This document shows, one piece after another, positions 5,648-13,580 of a stretch of DNA of 13,890 nt; the stretch's first letter is position 1, and each line of letters begins with the position of its first letter. This DNA is from RUG191 sp045642225 (GTDB taxonomy: Bacteria > Bacillota > Clostridia > Lachnospirales > Lachnospiraceae). Both the position numbers and the translations under genes were made by a program. Under the pieces are notes generated by a model. That model was not told where the DNA came from. It worked only from the letters and a program-made list of their open reading frames with translations, and made no database searches. Location: NCBI GenBank assembly GCA_045642225.1, contig JAZUIN010000015.1:1-13890 (forward strand), read 5' to 3'.

Positions 5648-6073
5648 ATGTCAATAGGCGAAAAAATAAAGAAAGCAAGACAAGATGAAGGATTGACTCA
5701 GGCGGAATTATCTAAATTAGTAAATAGGTCTGTTAATACAATATCGCGTTGGGAAACAAATAAAAGGATTCCAGATATAGAGGAATTGAAACTGTTGGCT
5801 GATGTTTTAGATGTAGATTTGTTGAACCATAAGGACAGTAAAGAAGGCAGCGAAAATAATATTGAAAATACATCCACTAAGAATTTAGAGATGATTCTGG
5901 AAGATTTAAGATTGGATTTAAAAGAATCAGAGATTCAAAAAAGAAAATATCAGTTGATTATTTTCTTTGTTGTATTGGTTGCTGTTCTTGTGCTTTTGGC
6001 TTTTATATTTATTGTGAATTGGAGACCTAAAGGTGACAATTTAGAAACAATAAAAGTTGAATATTATGAATAG
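5648..6073 (+). CDS. Membrane-anchored XRE-family regulator
   Basis: This is a 141-residue protein. Residues ~5-58 form a canonical XRE/Cro HTH (IKKARQDEGLTQAELSKLV then SVNTISRWETNKRIPDIEEL). A charged, mainly helical linker with coiled-coil character follows (~60-98), then one strong hydrophobic segment (~101-123, LIIFFVVLVAVLVLLAFIFI) and a short tail with NWRPKGD. DNA binding would thus happen at the inner face of the membrane. ATG 5648 is chosen over 5639 because AGGAG (5634-5638) abuts 5639 but lies 9 bases before 5648. It heads the secreted-protein and transporter operon, 18 bp before the next gene, and probably controls it through the repeats at 5555-5590. The lack of a sizeable outer domain suggests it senses a membrane partner or its own membrane state. 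Confidence 0.8.
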   Translation: MSIGEKIKKARQDEGLTQAELSKLVNRSVNTISRWETNKRIPDIEELKLLADVLDVDLLNHKDSKEGSENNIENTSTKNLEMILEDLRLDLKESEIQKRKYQLIIFFVVLVAVLVLLAFIFIVNWRPKGDNLETIKVEYYE

Positions 6074-6091
6074 AAAAGAGGTAAAAAACAC

Positions 6092-6481
6092 ATGAAAAAA
6101 TTAATTTCTTTAGTAATATGCTCACTTGTTATTTGTAGTTTTGCTGTATCGGTTTTGGCTAGTACAGTTTCATTTACAGATAATAACAATAATTCTTATA
6201 AGATATCAGAGAATTTCACAGGCACTTCTCAATACGGATATGCAGAAACTAATTCAGGAGGATGCACATTAGTAGTTAAAGTTGGAACAAGAGGAGGAAG
6301 TGGTGAATTACTTAGTAGTTCAAGTAAAACTAGAACCACAACTAATTATAATCTCAGTGTAACTGAATCATTAAGCTGTAGTAGTTCAAATGGTCTTGCA
6401 GTAAGTGGCTGTTATGATATTGCGGTTAAAAGAAATGGCTCAACTATAGTCAATAAATACTTCAATAACTCAGGTCTTTGA
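6092..6481 (+). CDS. Small secreted protein with three cysteines
   Basis: This is a 129-residue precursor. Residues 1-23 are a clear Sec signal peptide (basic start, hydrophobic core, SVLA before the cut), giving a mature chain of about 106 residues. The mature part is rich in Ser, Thr, Asn and Gly, with alternating polar and hydrophobic residues that suggest beta strands, and has Cys58, Cys96 and Cys107. I recognise no family. Context suggests an exported effector, bacteriocin-like product or signal: it lies between a regulator and an FtsX/MacB-type ABC system, as in lactococcin-972-like loci, but I see no convincing similarity to that bacteriocin. The ribosome site AGAGG (6077-6081) is 10 bases from ATG 6092. 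The next gene starts 12 bp after the stop. Confidence 0.7.
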   Translation: MKKLISLVICSLVICSFAVSVLASTVSFTDNNNNSYKISENFTGTSQYGYAETNSGGCTLVVKVGTRGGSGELLSSSSKTRTTTNYNLSVTESLSCSSSNGLAVSGCYDIAVKRNGSTIVNKYFNNSGL

Positions 6482-6493
6482 TAGAGGAAAAGA

Positions 6494-7735
6494 ATGAAAA
6501 AAAACCACATATGGCTCGTAAATGATATAGTGTGGAACGAAAAAATACAGATAATTCTCTTATCTGTATTTTTTTCTATACTAGTTATTTTAATGAGTGT
6601 TTTAGGTCAGAAATATGAAAAAGAGTTAGCAATCATTAATGGATGTAAAGCCTATAATATTGATGAAGATTGCATTATTTATAACGGTGATGTTGGCTAT
6701 TCACAGATTGATCAACTTAAAGAACTAGATTCTGTAAGTGAAATATGTGAATTTTCATGCGATTCCGCAGGATTGTATTTAGAGAATGAAGATACTAGCT
6801 TTGTCTTTAATATGATTAGTGGACTGAAAAATCATGACTCTTCTAGTGAAATTTATCCTATTCATACTGTTACTGGTAAAACGATTACATCGCTAGATAT
6901 TAACGAAATTATACTAGATGCTAAAGCTCAAAAGTATTACTCGGAGGGGGATAGCATCGTTATTCCTGTAGGACCTTTAAATACTGAAATATGTTTGGTA
7001 GTAAGAGGTTTTGTCTCTGAAGATGAAAATATCTGTTTTTACTCTACTGATTTTGATAATTCTTTGAATGGTCTATTCTGTAAAGTTAGCGATATAAATG
7101 ATGGTTATGATTTGTATGATGAAAACGGAAATAAAATCAATACAGTAAATATATGTGCCATAGCTTCACGAGTCATCGATTCAAATAACCAGGAATTTCA
7201 ATATAAAAACGAATATTCAAATAGATTACTTATTCGATTGAATAAAAATAGTACTATTGAAGATTTTTATAAAGAAACTGAAGGTCTGATAAATGGTCGT
7301 ATGGATAATACGTATACATTTGAACAATTATTTGATTCATATTACGAAACTAATAGTAATGAAATAGGAACAATTATTACTTATGTTGTTGCAGTAATGT
7401 TGATTGTCATTGTTTCTCTGATTGGAGTAAATATATCTTGGTTTACCAAGAAGAGAAGTGAGTTAATCACATACTATATTCTTGGATTAACATGGGGGAA
7501 ATGCATACTAATATCTTTGATTCCTTATTGCATTAGTATTCTCATTGGATACGTTATTGGTATATTTTCTGTTTTCAAGTTACCAGTTTGGTTATATGAC
7601 AAAACTTGGAGAAATAATAATTTTTTGGTTTGTGAGTTATTAATTTTATTCATACTATATTTTCTTTGTAGCCTACCATACTACTTTGCATTCATTAATA
7701 AAAAACCGATCGATCTTTATAAAACAAAGGAGTGA
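6494..7735 (+). CDS. FtsX/MacB-type ABC transporter permease, first subunit
   Basis: This 413-residue protein has the FtsX/MacB layout: one membrane segment near the start (~20-39, IILLSVFFSILVILMSVLG), a large outer domain (~40-288), then three membrane segments (~290-315, 335-360, 375-400). Such permeases pair with LolD/MacB-type ATPases and act by mechanotransmission, exporting or releasing peptides or lipoproteins, or sensing and removing antimicrobial peptides. GAGG (6484-6487) is 6 bases before ATG 6494. The next gene starts 8 bp after its stop. The outer domain has scattered Cys and is not one I can name. In lactococcin-972-type clusters one long permease plays this part; here it is split between two different proteins of similar size. 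Confidence 0.75.
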   Translation: MKKNHIWLVNDIVWNEKIQIILLSVFFSILVILMSVLGQKYEKELAIINGCKAYNIDEDCIIYNGDVGYSQIDQLKELDSVSEICEFSCDSAGLYLENEDTSFVFNMISGLKNHDSSSEIYPIHTVTGKTITSLDINEIILDAKAQKYYSEGDSIVIPVGPLNTEICLVVRGFVSEDENICFYSTDFDNSLNGLFCKVSDINDGYDLYDENGNKINTVNICAIASRVIDSNNQEFQYKNEYSNRLLIRLNKNSTIEDFYKETEGLINGRMDNTYTFEQLFDSYYETNSNEIGTIITYVVAVMLIVIVSLIGVNISWFTKKRSELITYYILGLTWGKCILISLIPYCISILIGYVIGIFSVFKLPVWLYDKTWRNNNFLVCELLILFILYFLCSLPYYFAFINKKPIDLYKTKE

Positions 7736-7743
7736 AACAAACT

Positions 7744-8877
7744 GTGATTTGGCCTTATATTAGAGAACATAGAAAGAGTTTTTTAGCTGTGGTTTTTCTG
7801 TATTCATTATTGTTTCTGGCTCAATTACTTGTTTTTGCTCGTGTATTTACTCTAACTCAATATGGATATATTTCATACAAAAACACGACTTATACTTTTG
7901 AAGTATATTGTGAGAATTATGACCGATTCTATAATCTTAGGAATGCTGATTTTGGTAGTGAAGATATTTGTGTTGGAGTGAAGGAAGACATGGTTGATTC
8001 TACCATGACATATATATCGTATGTTGATGGAGTGTCTCTTGAGAGATTTGATGATAATGAAATCAAATATATCGAACCTATCTTCAGTCAAGGTAAGTAC
8101 TTAGGATCTGGAAACATTAATGCGTTAGATGGTGAATATTTTTTAACTTATGAATATTTTGACGCAGAAGGAAATGATATTGATTATATAGAAACAGAGA
8201 ATTCTTTTTACCAGGAGGAAATACACAACGTTCATGAAGTGTATTTTGATGAAGTAATAACTTTGTTTATTAATTCAACATATGAGAATGATCAATATAA
8301 ATCAGCTTATTCTAAATGGAATTGGAACACATATTGTTCTTTAAATAGACTGTTTGAAATGTTCCCGAATTCTAATCAGCAAATAGTGTCATTTACTTAT
8401 GATCATGTTTTATCAAATGAAGAACTTATTGAACTTAAAGATAGTATTCACAATGATTTTGGAGCATTTACGTTCTATGCACCGGAACGAGTTACGAGTG
8501 AAACCAAAAGTCTACTTAAAGAGTATATGCCAATAAATTTGTTTATTGTAATAGTATCTATTGCATGCACATTCAGAATAGTAGAAGCAATATTTCAAGA
8601 TAAGAAAATAGAATTTGTCGTATTTGAATTATGTGGTGCCAGAAAAAAGCATATTTTAAAAATATGGTTGTTGCATATGTTGGTAACGGTATTATGTTCG
8701 AGTGCTATAGGGTTCATTTTGTTTAATTTATTCAAAATGTTAGAAATACCAATAGTGGATTTTTCTGGAAGTATTCCAATATTATTGGGTTTTACTTGGG
8801 GAATATTCTCCATAGGCATACTGATAGTTACTTTGATTGTATTCAAAAAAGGAGTTAGTGAACAACTATGGAAATAG
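7744..8877 (+). CDS. FtsX/MacB-type ABC transporter permease, second subunit
   Basis: This is a 377-residue protein of the same topology as the upstream gene: a membrane segment at ~8-32, an outer domain to ~260, then three segments (~262-283, 303-328, 343-368). The outer domain differs clearly from its neighbour's, so the pair probably forms a heterodimer. I prefer GTG 7744 because AAGGAG (7727-7732) is 11 bases upstream. An in-frame GTG at 7732 overlaps that ribosome site and would add four residues. The outer domain is rich in acidic residues and Tyr (for example YEYFDAEGNDIDYIETENS). It overlaps the ATPase gene by 10 bp, as expected for subunits made together. Confidence 0.72.
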   Translation: MIWPYIREHRKSFLAVVFLYSLLFLAQLLVFARVFTLTQYGYISYKNTTYTFEVYCENYDRFYNLRNADFGSEDICVGVKEDMVDSTMTYISYVDGVSLERFDDNEIKYIEPIFSQGKYLGSGNINALDGEYFLTYEYFDAEGNDIDYIETENSFYQEEIHNVHEVYFDEVITLFINSTYENDQYKSAYSKWNWNTYCSLNRLFEMFPNSNQQIVSFTYDHVLSNEELIELKDSIHNDFGAFTFYAPERVTSETKSLLKEYMPINLFIVIVSIACTFRIVEAIFQDKKIEFVVFELCGARKKHILKIWLLHMLVTVLCSSAIGFILFNLFKMLEIPIVDFSGSIPILLGFTWGIFSIGILIVTLIVFKKGVSEQLWK

Positions 8878-9542
8878 AACTAAAAAATGTTACAAAAACC
8901 TATAAGTCAGGTAAGGAGTTTGAGATTACAGCAATAAGTAATGCTGATTTGAAAATCTCTCAAGGAGATTATTTATCTATATGTGGTATATCGGGATCAG
9001 GTAAATCAACCTTGCTACATTTGTTGGGATGTCTTGATATTGCGGATAATGGATCGATATTGTTCGATGGAGTTGACTCAAAAGAAATGAATACAACACA
9101 ACGTGCTGAAATAAGGAGCACAAAGATTGGCTTTGTTTTTCAAGATTATGCGTTAATTCCATATAGAACTGTAATGGAGAACCTTAATGTGCCATTATAT
9201 TTTTCTAATATTAGTAAAAAAGAGTTTAGAAAAGAAGTAGAGAAGGTATTATCGATAGTATCGATGAATGACTATATTAATAGAAAAGTTTCAACTCTAT
9301 CAGGTGGTCAGAAACAAAAGGTGGCAATTGCAAGAGCGCTTATATGCAATCCTGAAATAATACTTGCCGATGAACCTACGGGAGCTTTAGATAGTATTAG
9401 CAAGTCTGAAGTAATTGATGTTTTTGATAAGATTCATAAAATGAATAAAACATTGATAGTAGTCACACATGACAATCAATTAGCTCAACGTGCTGATAGA
9501 AAGATACTAATTGATGAAGGTCATATTCATGAGAAAATTTAA
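8868..9542 (+). CDS. LolD/MacB-type ABC transporter ATPase
   Basis: This 224-residue ATPase has all core motifs intact: Walker A GISGSGKST (40-48, Lys46), Q-loop Gln92 in FVFQDY, signature LSGGQ (144-148), Walker B ILADEP with Asp168 and Glu169, D-loop ALD, and the switch His in VVTHD near 201. Length and motif wording fit the LolD/FtsE/MacB group, which partners FtsX-type permeases and includes ATPases of bacteriocin export and of antimicrobial peptide resistance. It would bind the cytoplasmic side of the two preceding permeases. Its ribosome site GGAG (8851-8854) is 13 bases from ATG 8868, longer than usual. It overlaps the permease gene upstream and the lipoprotein gene downstream, which supports one operon and one complex. 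Confidence 0.92.
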   Translation: MEIELKNVTKTYKSGKEFEITAISNADLKISQGDYLSICGISGSGKSTLLHLLGCLDIADNGSILFDGVDSKEMNTTQRAEIRSTKIGFVFQDYALIPYRTVMENLNVPLYFSNISKKEFRKEVEKVLSIVSMNDYINRKVSTLSGGQKQKVAIARALICNPEIILADEPTGALDSISKSEVIDVFDKIHKMNKTLIVVTHDNQLAQRADRKILIDEGHIHEKI

Positions 9543-11748
9543 ATTTTTACTTTTACTTTTTGTTGTTTTTATTACGTGTGTTTCGTGTAATAAAAAATCA
9601 TCAGATATAGTAGTAGATTTTTCGTCCCATCCTGCAACTGGGTATTCAGATATCTCAATTGATGAATACTTGGTTTCTCATGGTTTGTTTTCAGAAGATA
9701 TCGAAGAAATCTTGGATTCAGATATTTATAGAGAAAATTTTTCTTGGAATGATAATCTGTTTTATCATTGGTATAACACTCAGAGTATGTTGTGTGTTTT
9801 AACTTATGATGGGGATAACTTAGTTTCAAAAATTGAATGTTCGATAAAGCCAACAAATAACATCATTTGTGTTACACAAAATTCTAATGGCGATTACATT
9901 GTTTTATCAGGTGATAGTCTTTTTACAATTGTAGATGGAGAGATATATCAATATGTTGGTGTTATTACCAATTCTTTCATTGACCTAATAACATATGACA
10001 ACAGCATCGTAGTTGTTGAGCAAAATGAAATAACAGTATATGACGAAAATCTAAATTTACAAAACGAATTGGTATCTGACGAGAGAATTGGAGGTTGTTG
10101 TATTTGGGATTCAAATCTCGTATTTGTTACCGAGAAGGAAAATAATACTTTAGGCATTTCTGAATTAGATTATGATGATTATTCATTGAAAGAGATAGTG
10201 AATATTAAATGCAATTCAAATGAAAACAATAGCGTGTTTTTTGATGATGCTTTTAGTGTTGGGCTATATCCTTGTGATAAGGATAATGTGTATGTTTTCA
10301 CAAGAAATGCGATTATACAGGTTGATTTAAAAGCTAAATCAGGTACAGTAGTCGTTAACACAAAAGATTTTGGCTGCGGGTATTCATTAGGTTCAGATTT
10401 AGTTTGTATGGATGATGATTCGTTGTGTATCTTTTCTAAAGTTATAAATTCAACAAATGGGACTTATGATGAGAGAATTGTGAAATATACAATATCAGAC
10501 ATACTTCTTGAAAAAAGGGAGATTGTTGCAGGAATGTTTGTGGACTATTCCTATTTTTTTCAAGAATACAATAGACAACATATGGATTCATACATATCTT
10601 TGGTTTTTCCAGAAGAAAAATGCGACAACATACAAGAGTATATAGACTTGATAAATGATGAATACGATGTAGATATTTGGGTCTTGAACAATGACTATCT
10701 CAATAAAATGAAGCAATCTAATATGTTATTCGATTTAGAGAAATTGAATATCGGAACGAAGGATTTGTATGGTAATATTTTTGATTTATCAAAGGAAGAG
10801 GAAGAAAGATACTATATCTTCCCTGAGTATAAGCTGTGGTACTATGTGAGTACTGAGAATAATGCTTTGAATCAATTCTCGGTTGTTAGTTCTCAATCTA
10901 AAGGACTTTTCTTTAATCAGAGTCAGGAATCTTTTCCTTATGTTTTATATGGAATTATTGATAAAGATATAAGAGATAATAACGTGTTATCTGAAGAAGC
11001 TATATCAGAATATTTAGAAATATGCAGTCGATATAGTACTGATTATTTAGACGAAAGTGAGTTTGCGGAAGAGATTCTTAGCGGTAATGTGCAATTCTCT
11101 TCGCAGATTGTTAGTAGTTTTGAACAACAATTTATTTATTCACAATTGTTATGTGATGGGTTAACTTATTGTGCTCCTATGGGGTATGATTCTGCTGTGG
11201 CGATTTGTGATACTTATATTGCTGTGAATTCGAGCACGACGAATATTTCTGATTGTGAAGAAATTATCAATTATTGTTTGTCTGAAGAAGTTCAAAAAAA
11301 TGTATCTTTCATTCCAATAAATAAAGTTGCTGTTAAAGAAAAAGGCGAAGAATATTTTGAAAGTTTAGATTTTGAGCAAATGTTGTCAAGTCTTCAAACA
11401 TATAAACCATTATCTAACAATGAAAGAGAACTTTTTAACAATAATGTTCAGAAATTTATTGAAGAAATAAACAGTACAAGCTGCTTTTATGACGTTGAAA
11501 TGTTGAATGAACTTTTGGATAAATACGGATTTGGCGTAGAATTTAATGAGAAGAATATTGACATTTGCTATGAAGATTTAGATGAAATGTTATCTACAAT
11601 TGATAGTTGTGTTGTGTACGATAGATTATTAATTGAAATTGTACAAGAAGAAACATATATATTTTTGAAAGAACATAAGAATATTGCCGAAACTACTACA
11701 ATAATTTGTGACAGAGTAAATATATACTTGTCTGAGACTGAATCTTGA
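9529..11748 (+). CDS. Large lipoprotein with solute-binding-like C-terminal part
   Basis: This is a 739-residue predicted lipoprotein: a basic start, a hydrophobic core and a lipobox-like CVSC with the modified Cys at 20 (Cys at -3 is unusual). Residues ~40-330 contain repeated beta-strand units (ICVTQNSNGDYIVLSGDSLF, IDLITYDNSIVVVEQNEITV and similar) like a beta-propeller. Residues ~340-660 resemble an extracellular solute-binding protein (VDYSYFFQEYNRQHMDSYISL; IWVLNNDYLNKMKQSNMLFDLEKL; near the end SEEVQKNVSFIPINKVAV). Similar propeller-plus-binding-domain lipoproteins occur in Lachnospiraceae. ATG 9529 is chosen over TTG 9511 and ATG 9514 because GAAGG (9516-9520) is 8 bases upstream. It overlaps the ATPase gene by 14 bp, so it probably serves this transporter, for example as receptor or immunity protein. 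No sugar-type permease is nearby. Confidence 0.7.
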   Translation: MRKFKFLLLLFVVFITCVSCNKKSSDIVVDFSSHPATGYSDISIDEYLVSHGLFSEDIEEILDSDIYRENFSWNDNLFYHWYNTQSMLCVLTYDGDNLVSKIECSIKPTNNIICVTQNSNGDYIVLSGDSLFTIVDGEIYQYVGVITNSFIDLITYDNSIVVVEQNEITVYDENLNLQNELVSDERIGGCCIWDSNLVFVTEKENNTLGISELDYDDYSLKEIVNIKCNSNENNSVFFDDAFSVGLYPCDKDNVYVFTRNAIIQVDLKAKSGTVVVNTKDFGCGYSLGSDLVCMDDDSLCIFSKVINSTNGTYDERIVKYTISDILLEKREIVAGMFVDYSYFFQEYNRQHMDSYISLVFPEEKCDNIQEYIDLINDEYDVDIWVLNNDYLNKMKQSNMLFDLEKLNIGTKDLYGNIFDLSKEEEERYYIFPEYKLWYYVSTENNALNQFSVVSSQSKGLFFNQSQESFPYVLYGIIDKDIRDNNVLSEEAISEYLEICSRYSTDYLDESEFAEEILSGNVQFSSQIVSSFEQQFIYSQLLCDGLTYCAPMGYDSAVAICDTYIAVNSSTTNISDCEEIINYCLSEEVQKNVSFIPINKVAVKEKGEEYFESLDFEQMLSSLQTYKPLSNNERELFNNNVQKFIEEINSTSCFYDVEMLNELLDKYGFGVEFNEKNIDICYEDLDEMLSTIDSCVVYDRLLIEIVQEETYIFLKEHKNIAETTTIICDRVNIYLSETES

Positions 11749-11760
11749 TGATAGAGATAA

Positions 11761-11813
11761 AATCAATTACAGGCTTTATTAGTATCGGAGTTAAATATTT
11801 GTATTAATTGATT
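11761..11813 (+). terminator. Possible operon end: 9-bp inverted repeat
   Basis: AATCAATTA (11761-11769) and TAATTGATT (11805-11813) are perfect inverted copies separated by 35 bases, 12 bases after the lipoprotein stop. The stem is AT-only apart from one pair and only CTTT follows, so termination would be weak. No better terminator is seen for this operon. Confidence 0.25.
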
Positions 11814-11894
11814 CTTTAGGAAATTTTGATCTTCATTCATCGAAGAATTGCATTGTTATCAGGGAATTCTATAAATATTGTTAAGAGAGACGTA

Positions 11895-11922
11895 TTGAAA
11901 ATTACTCTTAAAGAATTATAGA
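11895..11922 (+). promoter_or_regulatory. Promoter of the AlbA_2 regulator gene
   Basis: TTGAAA (11895-11900) and TATAGA (11917-11922) are 16 bp apart, and a start near 11929 is expected. The promoter lies in a two-part inverted repeat: TTAAGAG (11881-11887) with CTCTTAA (11905-11911), and CTATAA (11869-11874) with TTATAG (11916-11921). The operator array follows directly. Confidence 0.5.
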
Positions 11923-11939
11923 GATTATCTAAAATGATT

Positions 11940-12016
11940 ACTTCAAACTAATTTGAAGTGACATTGAAGCAACTTTGAAGTATTATTGAAGTAATTCAAA
12001 CAAGAGGTGCTTCAAT
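11940..12016. promoter_or_regulatory. Phased TTGAAG operator array
   Basis: TTGAAG occurs at 11953, 11964, 11975 and 11986, each exactly 11 bp apart, so all copies face one side of the helix. Inverted CTTCAA lies at 11941 and 12010. This gives a perfect 8-bp inverted repeat (11940-11947 with 11952-11959) and a perfect 9-bp one, ATTGAAGCA (11963-11971) with TGCTTCAAT (12008-12016), which ends at the ATG and encloses the ribosome site AAGAGG. Placed after the promoter, the array fits autorepression, and the mRNA could also fold to block its ribosome site. Confidence 0.6.
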
Positions 12017-13459
12017 ATGTATTTAGAAGAGATTATTGGTGATATAGAATTAGAGAGCGATAAGTATGAGAGCAAAGCTATTTTGAATCGCGAAGATGTC
12101 GTAGGCTGGCTTAAGACTATTGCTGGTTTTGCTAATGCTTCTGGCGGAGACTTCTATATTGGCGTCGAAGATAAGACTAATAAATTGATTGGTTTTGATA
12201 GAAAAGCAGCTGATAATGAGAGAAATTATTTTAATAATCAGGTTAATGAGCACTTGACTCCACGTCCACAGATTAAAATAACTTTTGAGAGATATGAGAT
12301 AAAGGGAAAAGAGAGATTTATTATAAAGGCTAGTGTTAGTGAATCCACTGTTAAGCCTGTTATTTTGAAGTACAAAAATATCCCATCGATTTACATGCGC
12401 CGTGATGGTTTTACTAATGGTGCTACATATGAAGAGATTATTGAGATGAGTGTTAAAAGTAAAAATACTCAGTTTGATAGTCTTGTTTCTGATATGGAAT
12501 ACGATTTTGATAAGTTATCTGATCTTCGTGTATTTTATGAAGCTCATAATGATGGGGTGGCTTTGAAGGAAAAAGCATTGAAGTCATTAGGCTTTGTAAA
12601 TGAAGATGGATACTTACTAAATGGTGCAGTTCTTTTCACAGATGATTATAAAGAGAAGAAGACTGAGGTGCAGTGTTCAGTTTTCGCGGGGTTTAATAAG
12701 GGTAGTGAGAGAATAGTTACTATTAATCGATATAATGGAAATATTACTTCCACAATTAATTACATTATGGATTTTGTAAATCAGAGAATGAACCATTCGA
12801 TGATAAAGCTTAATGATTCTAGAATTAATATTGATGCTTATCCTTCAAGAGCTTTATTTGAAGGTGTAGTTAATGCTGTGGCTCATCGTGATTATTATCT
12901 AGATGGGACACAGATTCAGGTGGATATGTTCAAGGATAGATTGGAGATATCTTCCCCTGGTAGTTTTTATAGAGGTGAGAAGCTTGGTAAAACTTATGAC
13001 TTGTCAGGGGTTATCTCGAAGAGAAGAAACGAGATTATTGCTGGTGTCTTGGTTGCTTGTAATGTAATGGAGGCTGCAGGCACTGGCTTTGATAAGATTA
13101 TGGAAGAATATGCGACAGCTGATGTTAAGCATAAACCATATATATATTCGACATCCGATCATTTTACTTTGGTGCTTCCTGATTTGACCTATGATAATGG
13201 TGTTGAAGATGAGATGGTGCCAGTGCTTAGTTATGAACCTGTACCTAATGGCACGAATTTTGATGCTGAAGTGTTGTCTTTTTGCTATTACAAAGCACAT
13301 AAGGTAGCTGAGATCGCGGAGCACTTGGGAATAAGTGATTCTACTTACTTCAGAAAGCAGGTGCTCGAGAACCTTGAGAAGAATGGATACCTGGAGAAGA
13401 GCAAGGTATCGAGGGCTGCTTATTATAAGACGAATGCTGAGATGGTTAGGGTGGAGTGA
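12017..13459 (+). CDS. AlbA_2/Schlafen-type ATP-binding transcription regulator
   Basis: This is a 480-residue protein of the family annotated as ATP-binding or putative DNA-binding regulators. Residues ~10-130 are an AlbA_2 domain (ESKAILNREDVVGWLKTIAG, then FANASGGDFYIGVED), shared with Schlafen-like proteins and thought to bind nucleic acid. Residues ~277-395 are a GHKL-like ATPase part with the N-box EGVVNAVAHRDY (~281-292) and GTGFDKIMEEY (~355-364). Residues ~415-475 hold a C-terminal winged HTH (VAEIAEHLGISDSTYFRKQVLENLEKNGYL). The length is typical and the gene is intact. AAGAGG (12002-12007) is 9 bases before ATG 12017. The TTGAAG array upstream is its probable own operator. The cellular role of this family is not well settled; some members sit in defence or mobile islands. 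Confidence 0.85.
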   Translation: MYLEEIIGDIELESDKYESKAILNREDVVGWLKTIAGFANASGGDFYIGVEDKTNKLIGFDRKAADNERNYFNNQVNEHLTPRPQIKITFERYEIKGKERFIIKASVSESTVKPVILKYKNIPSIYMRRDGFTNGATYEEIIEMSVKSKNTQFDSLVSDMEYDFDKLSDLRVFYEAHNDGVALKEKALKSLGFVNEDGYLLNGAVLFTDDYKEKKTEVQCSVFAGFNKGSERIVTINRYNGNITSTINYIMDFVNQRMNHSMIKLNDSRINIDAYPSRALFEGVVNAVAHRDYYLDGTQIQVDMFKDRLEISSPGSFYRGEKLGKTYDLSGVISKRRNEIIAGVLVACNVMEAAGTGFDKIMEEYATADVKHKPYIYSTSDHFTLVLPDLTYDNGVEDEMVPVLSYEPVPNGTNFDAEVLSFCYYKAHKVAEIAEHLGISDSTYFRKQVLENLEKNGYLEKSKVSRAAYYKTNAEMVRVE

Positions 13460-13580
13460 GAAGAGTGCTAGAAGAATAGTTCAATGGAAAAATCTGATCC
13501 AATTAACTATGTACAATTATTATAAAAGTGGATATTAAAATATAAATTGCAGTTATTTTGCAAAGAAAGGAGCAGTGATT

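Noticed and set aside
6092..6481. Lactococcin-972 family bacteriocin
   Set aside because: Locus layout is similar, but the mature sequence shows no convincing likeness and the permease is split in two. I left the function open.
8595..8846. Minus-strand frames inside the permease and lipoprotein genes (also near 7873-8091 and 9572-9856)
   Set aside because: They are shadows of AT-rich membrane and beta-strand coding on the + strand, with no ribosome sites.
11940..12016. TTGAAG array as a CRISPR or plasmid iteron set
   Set aside because: The units are only 6 bp with 5-bp gaps and lie inside the leader of a regulator gene. There is no spacer structure and no Rep gene beside it.
13335..13538. 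An open frame overlapping the end of the AlbA_2 gene
   Set aside because: It lies in another frame of a well-supported gene, is Arg/Trp-heavy in the overlap, and has no ribosome site.
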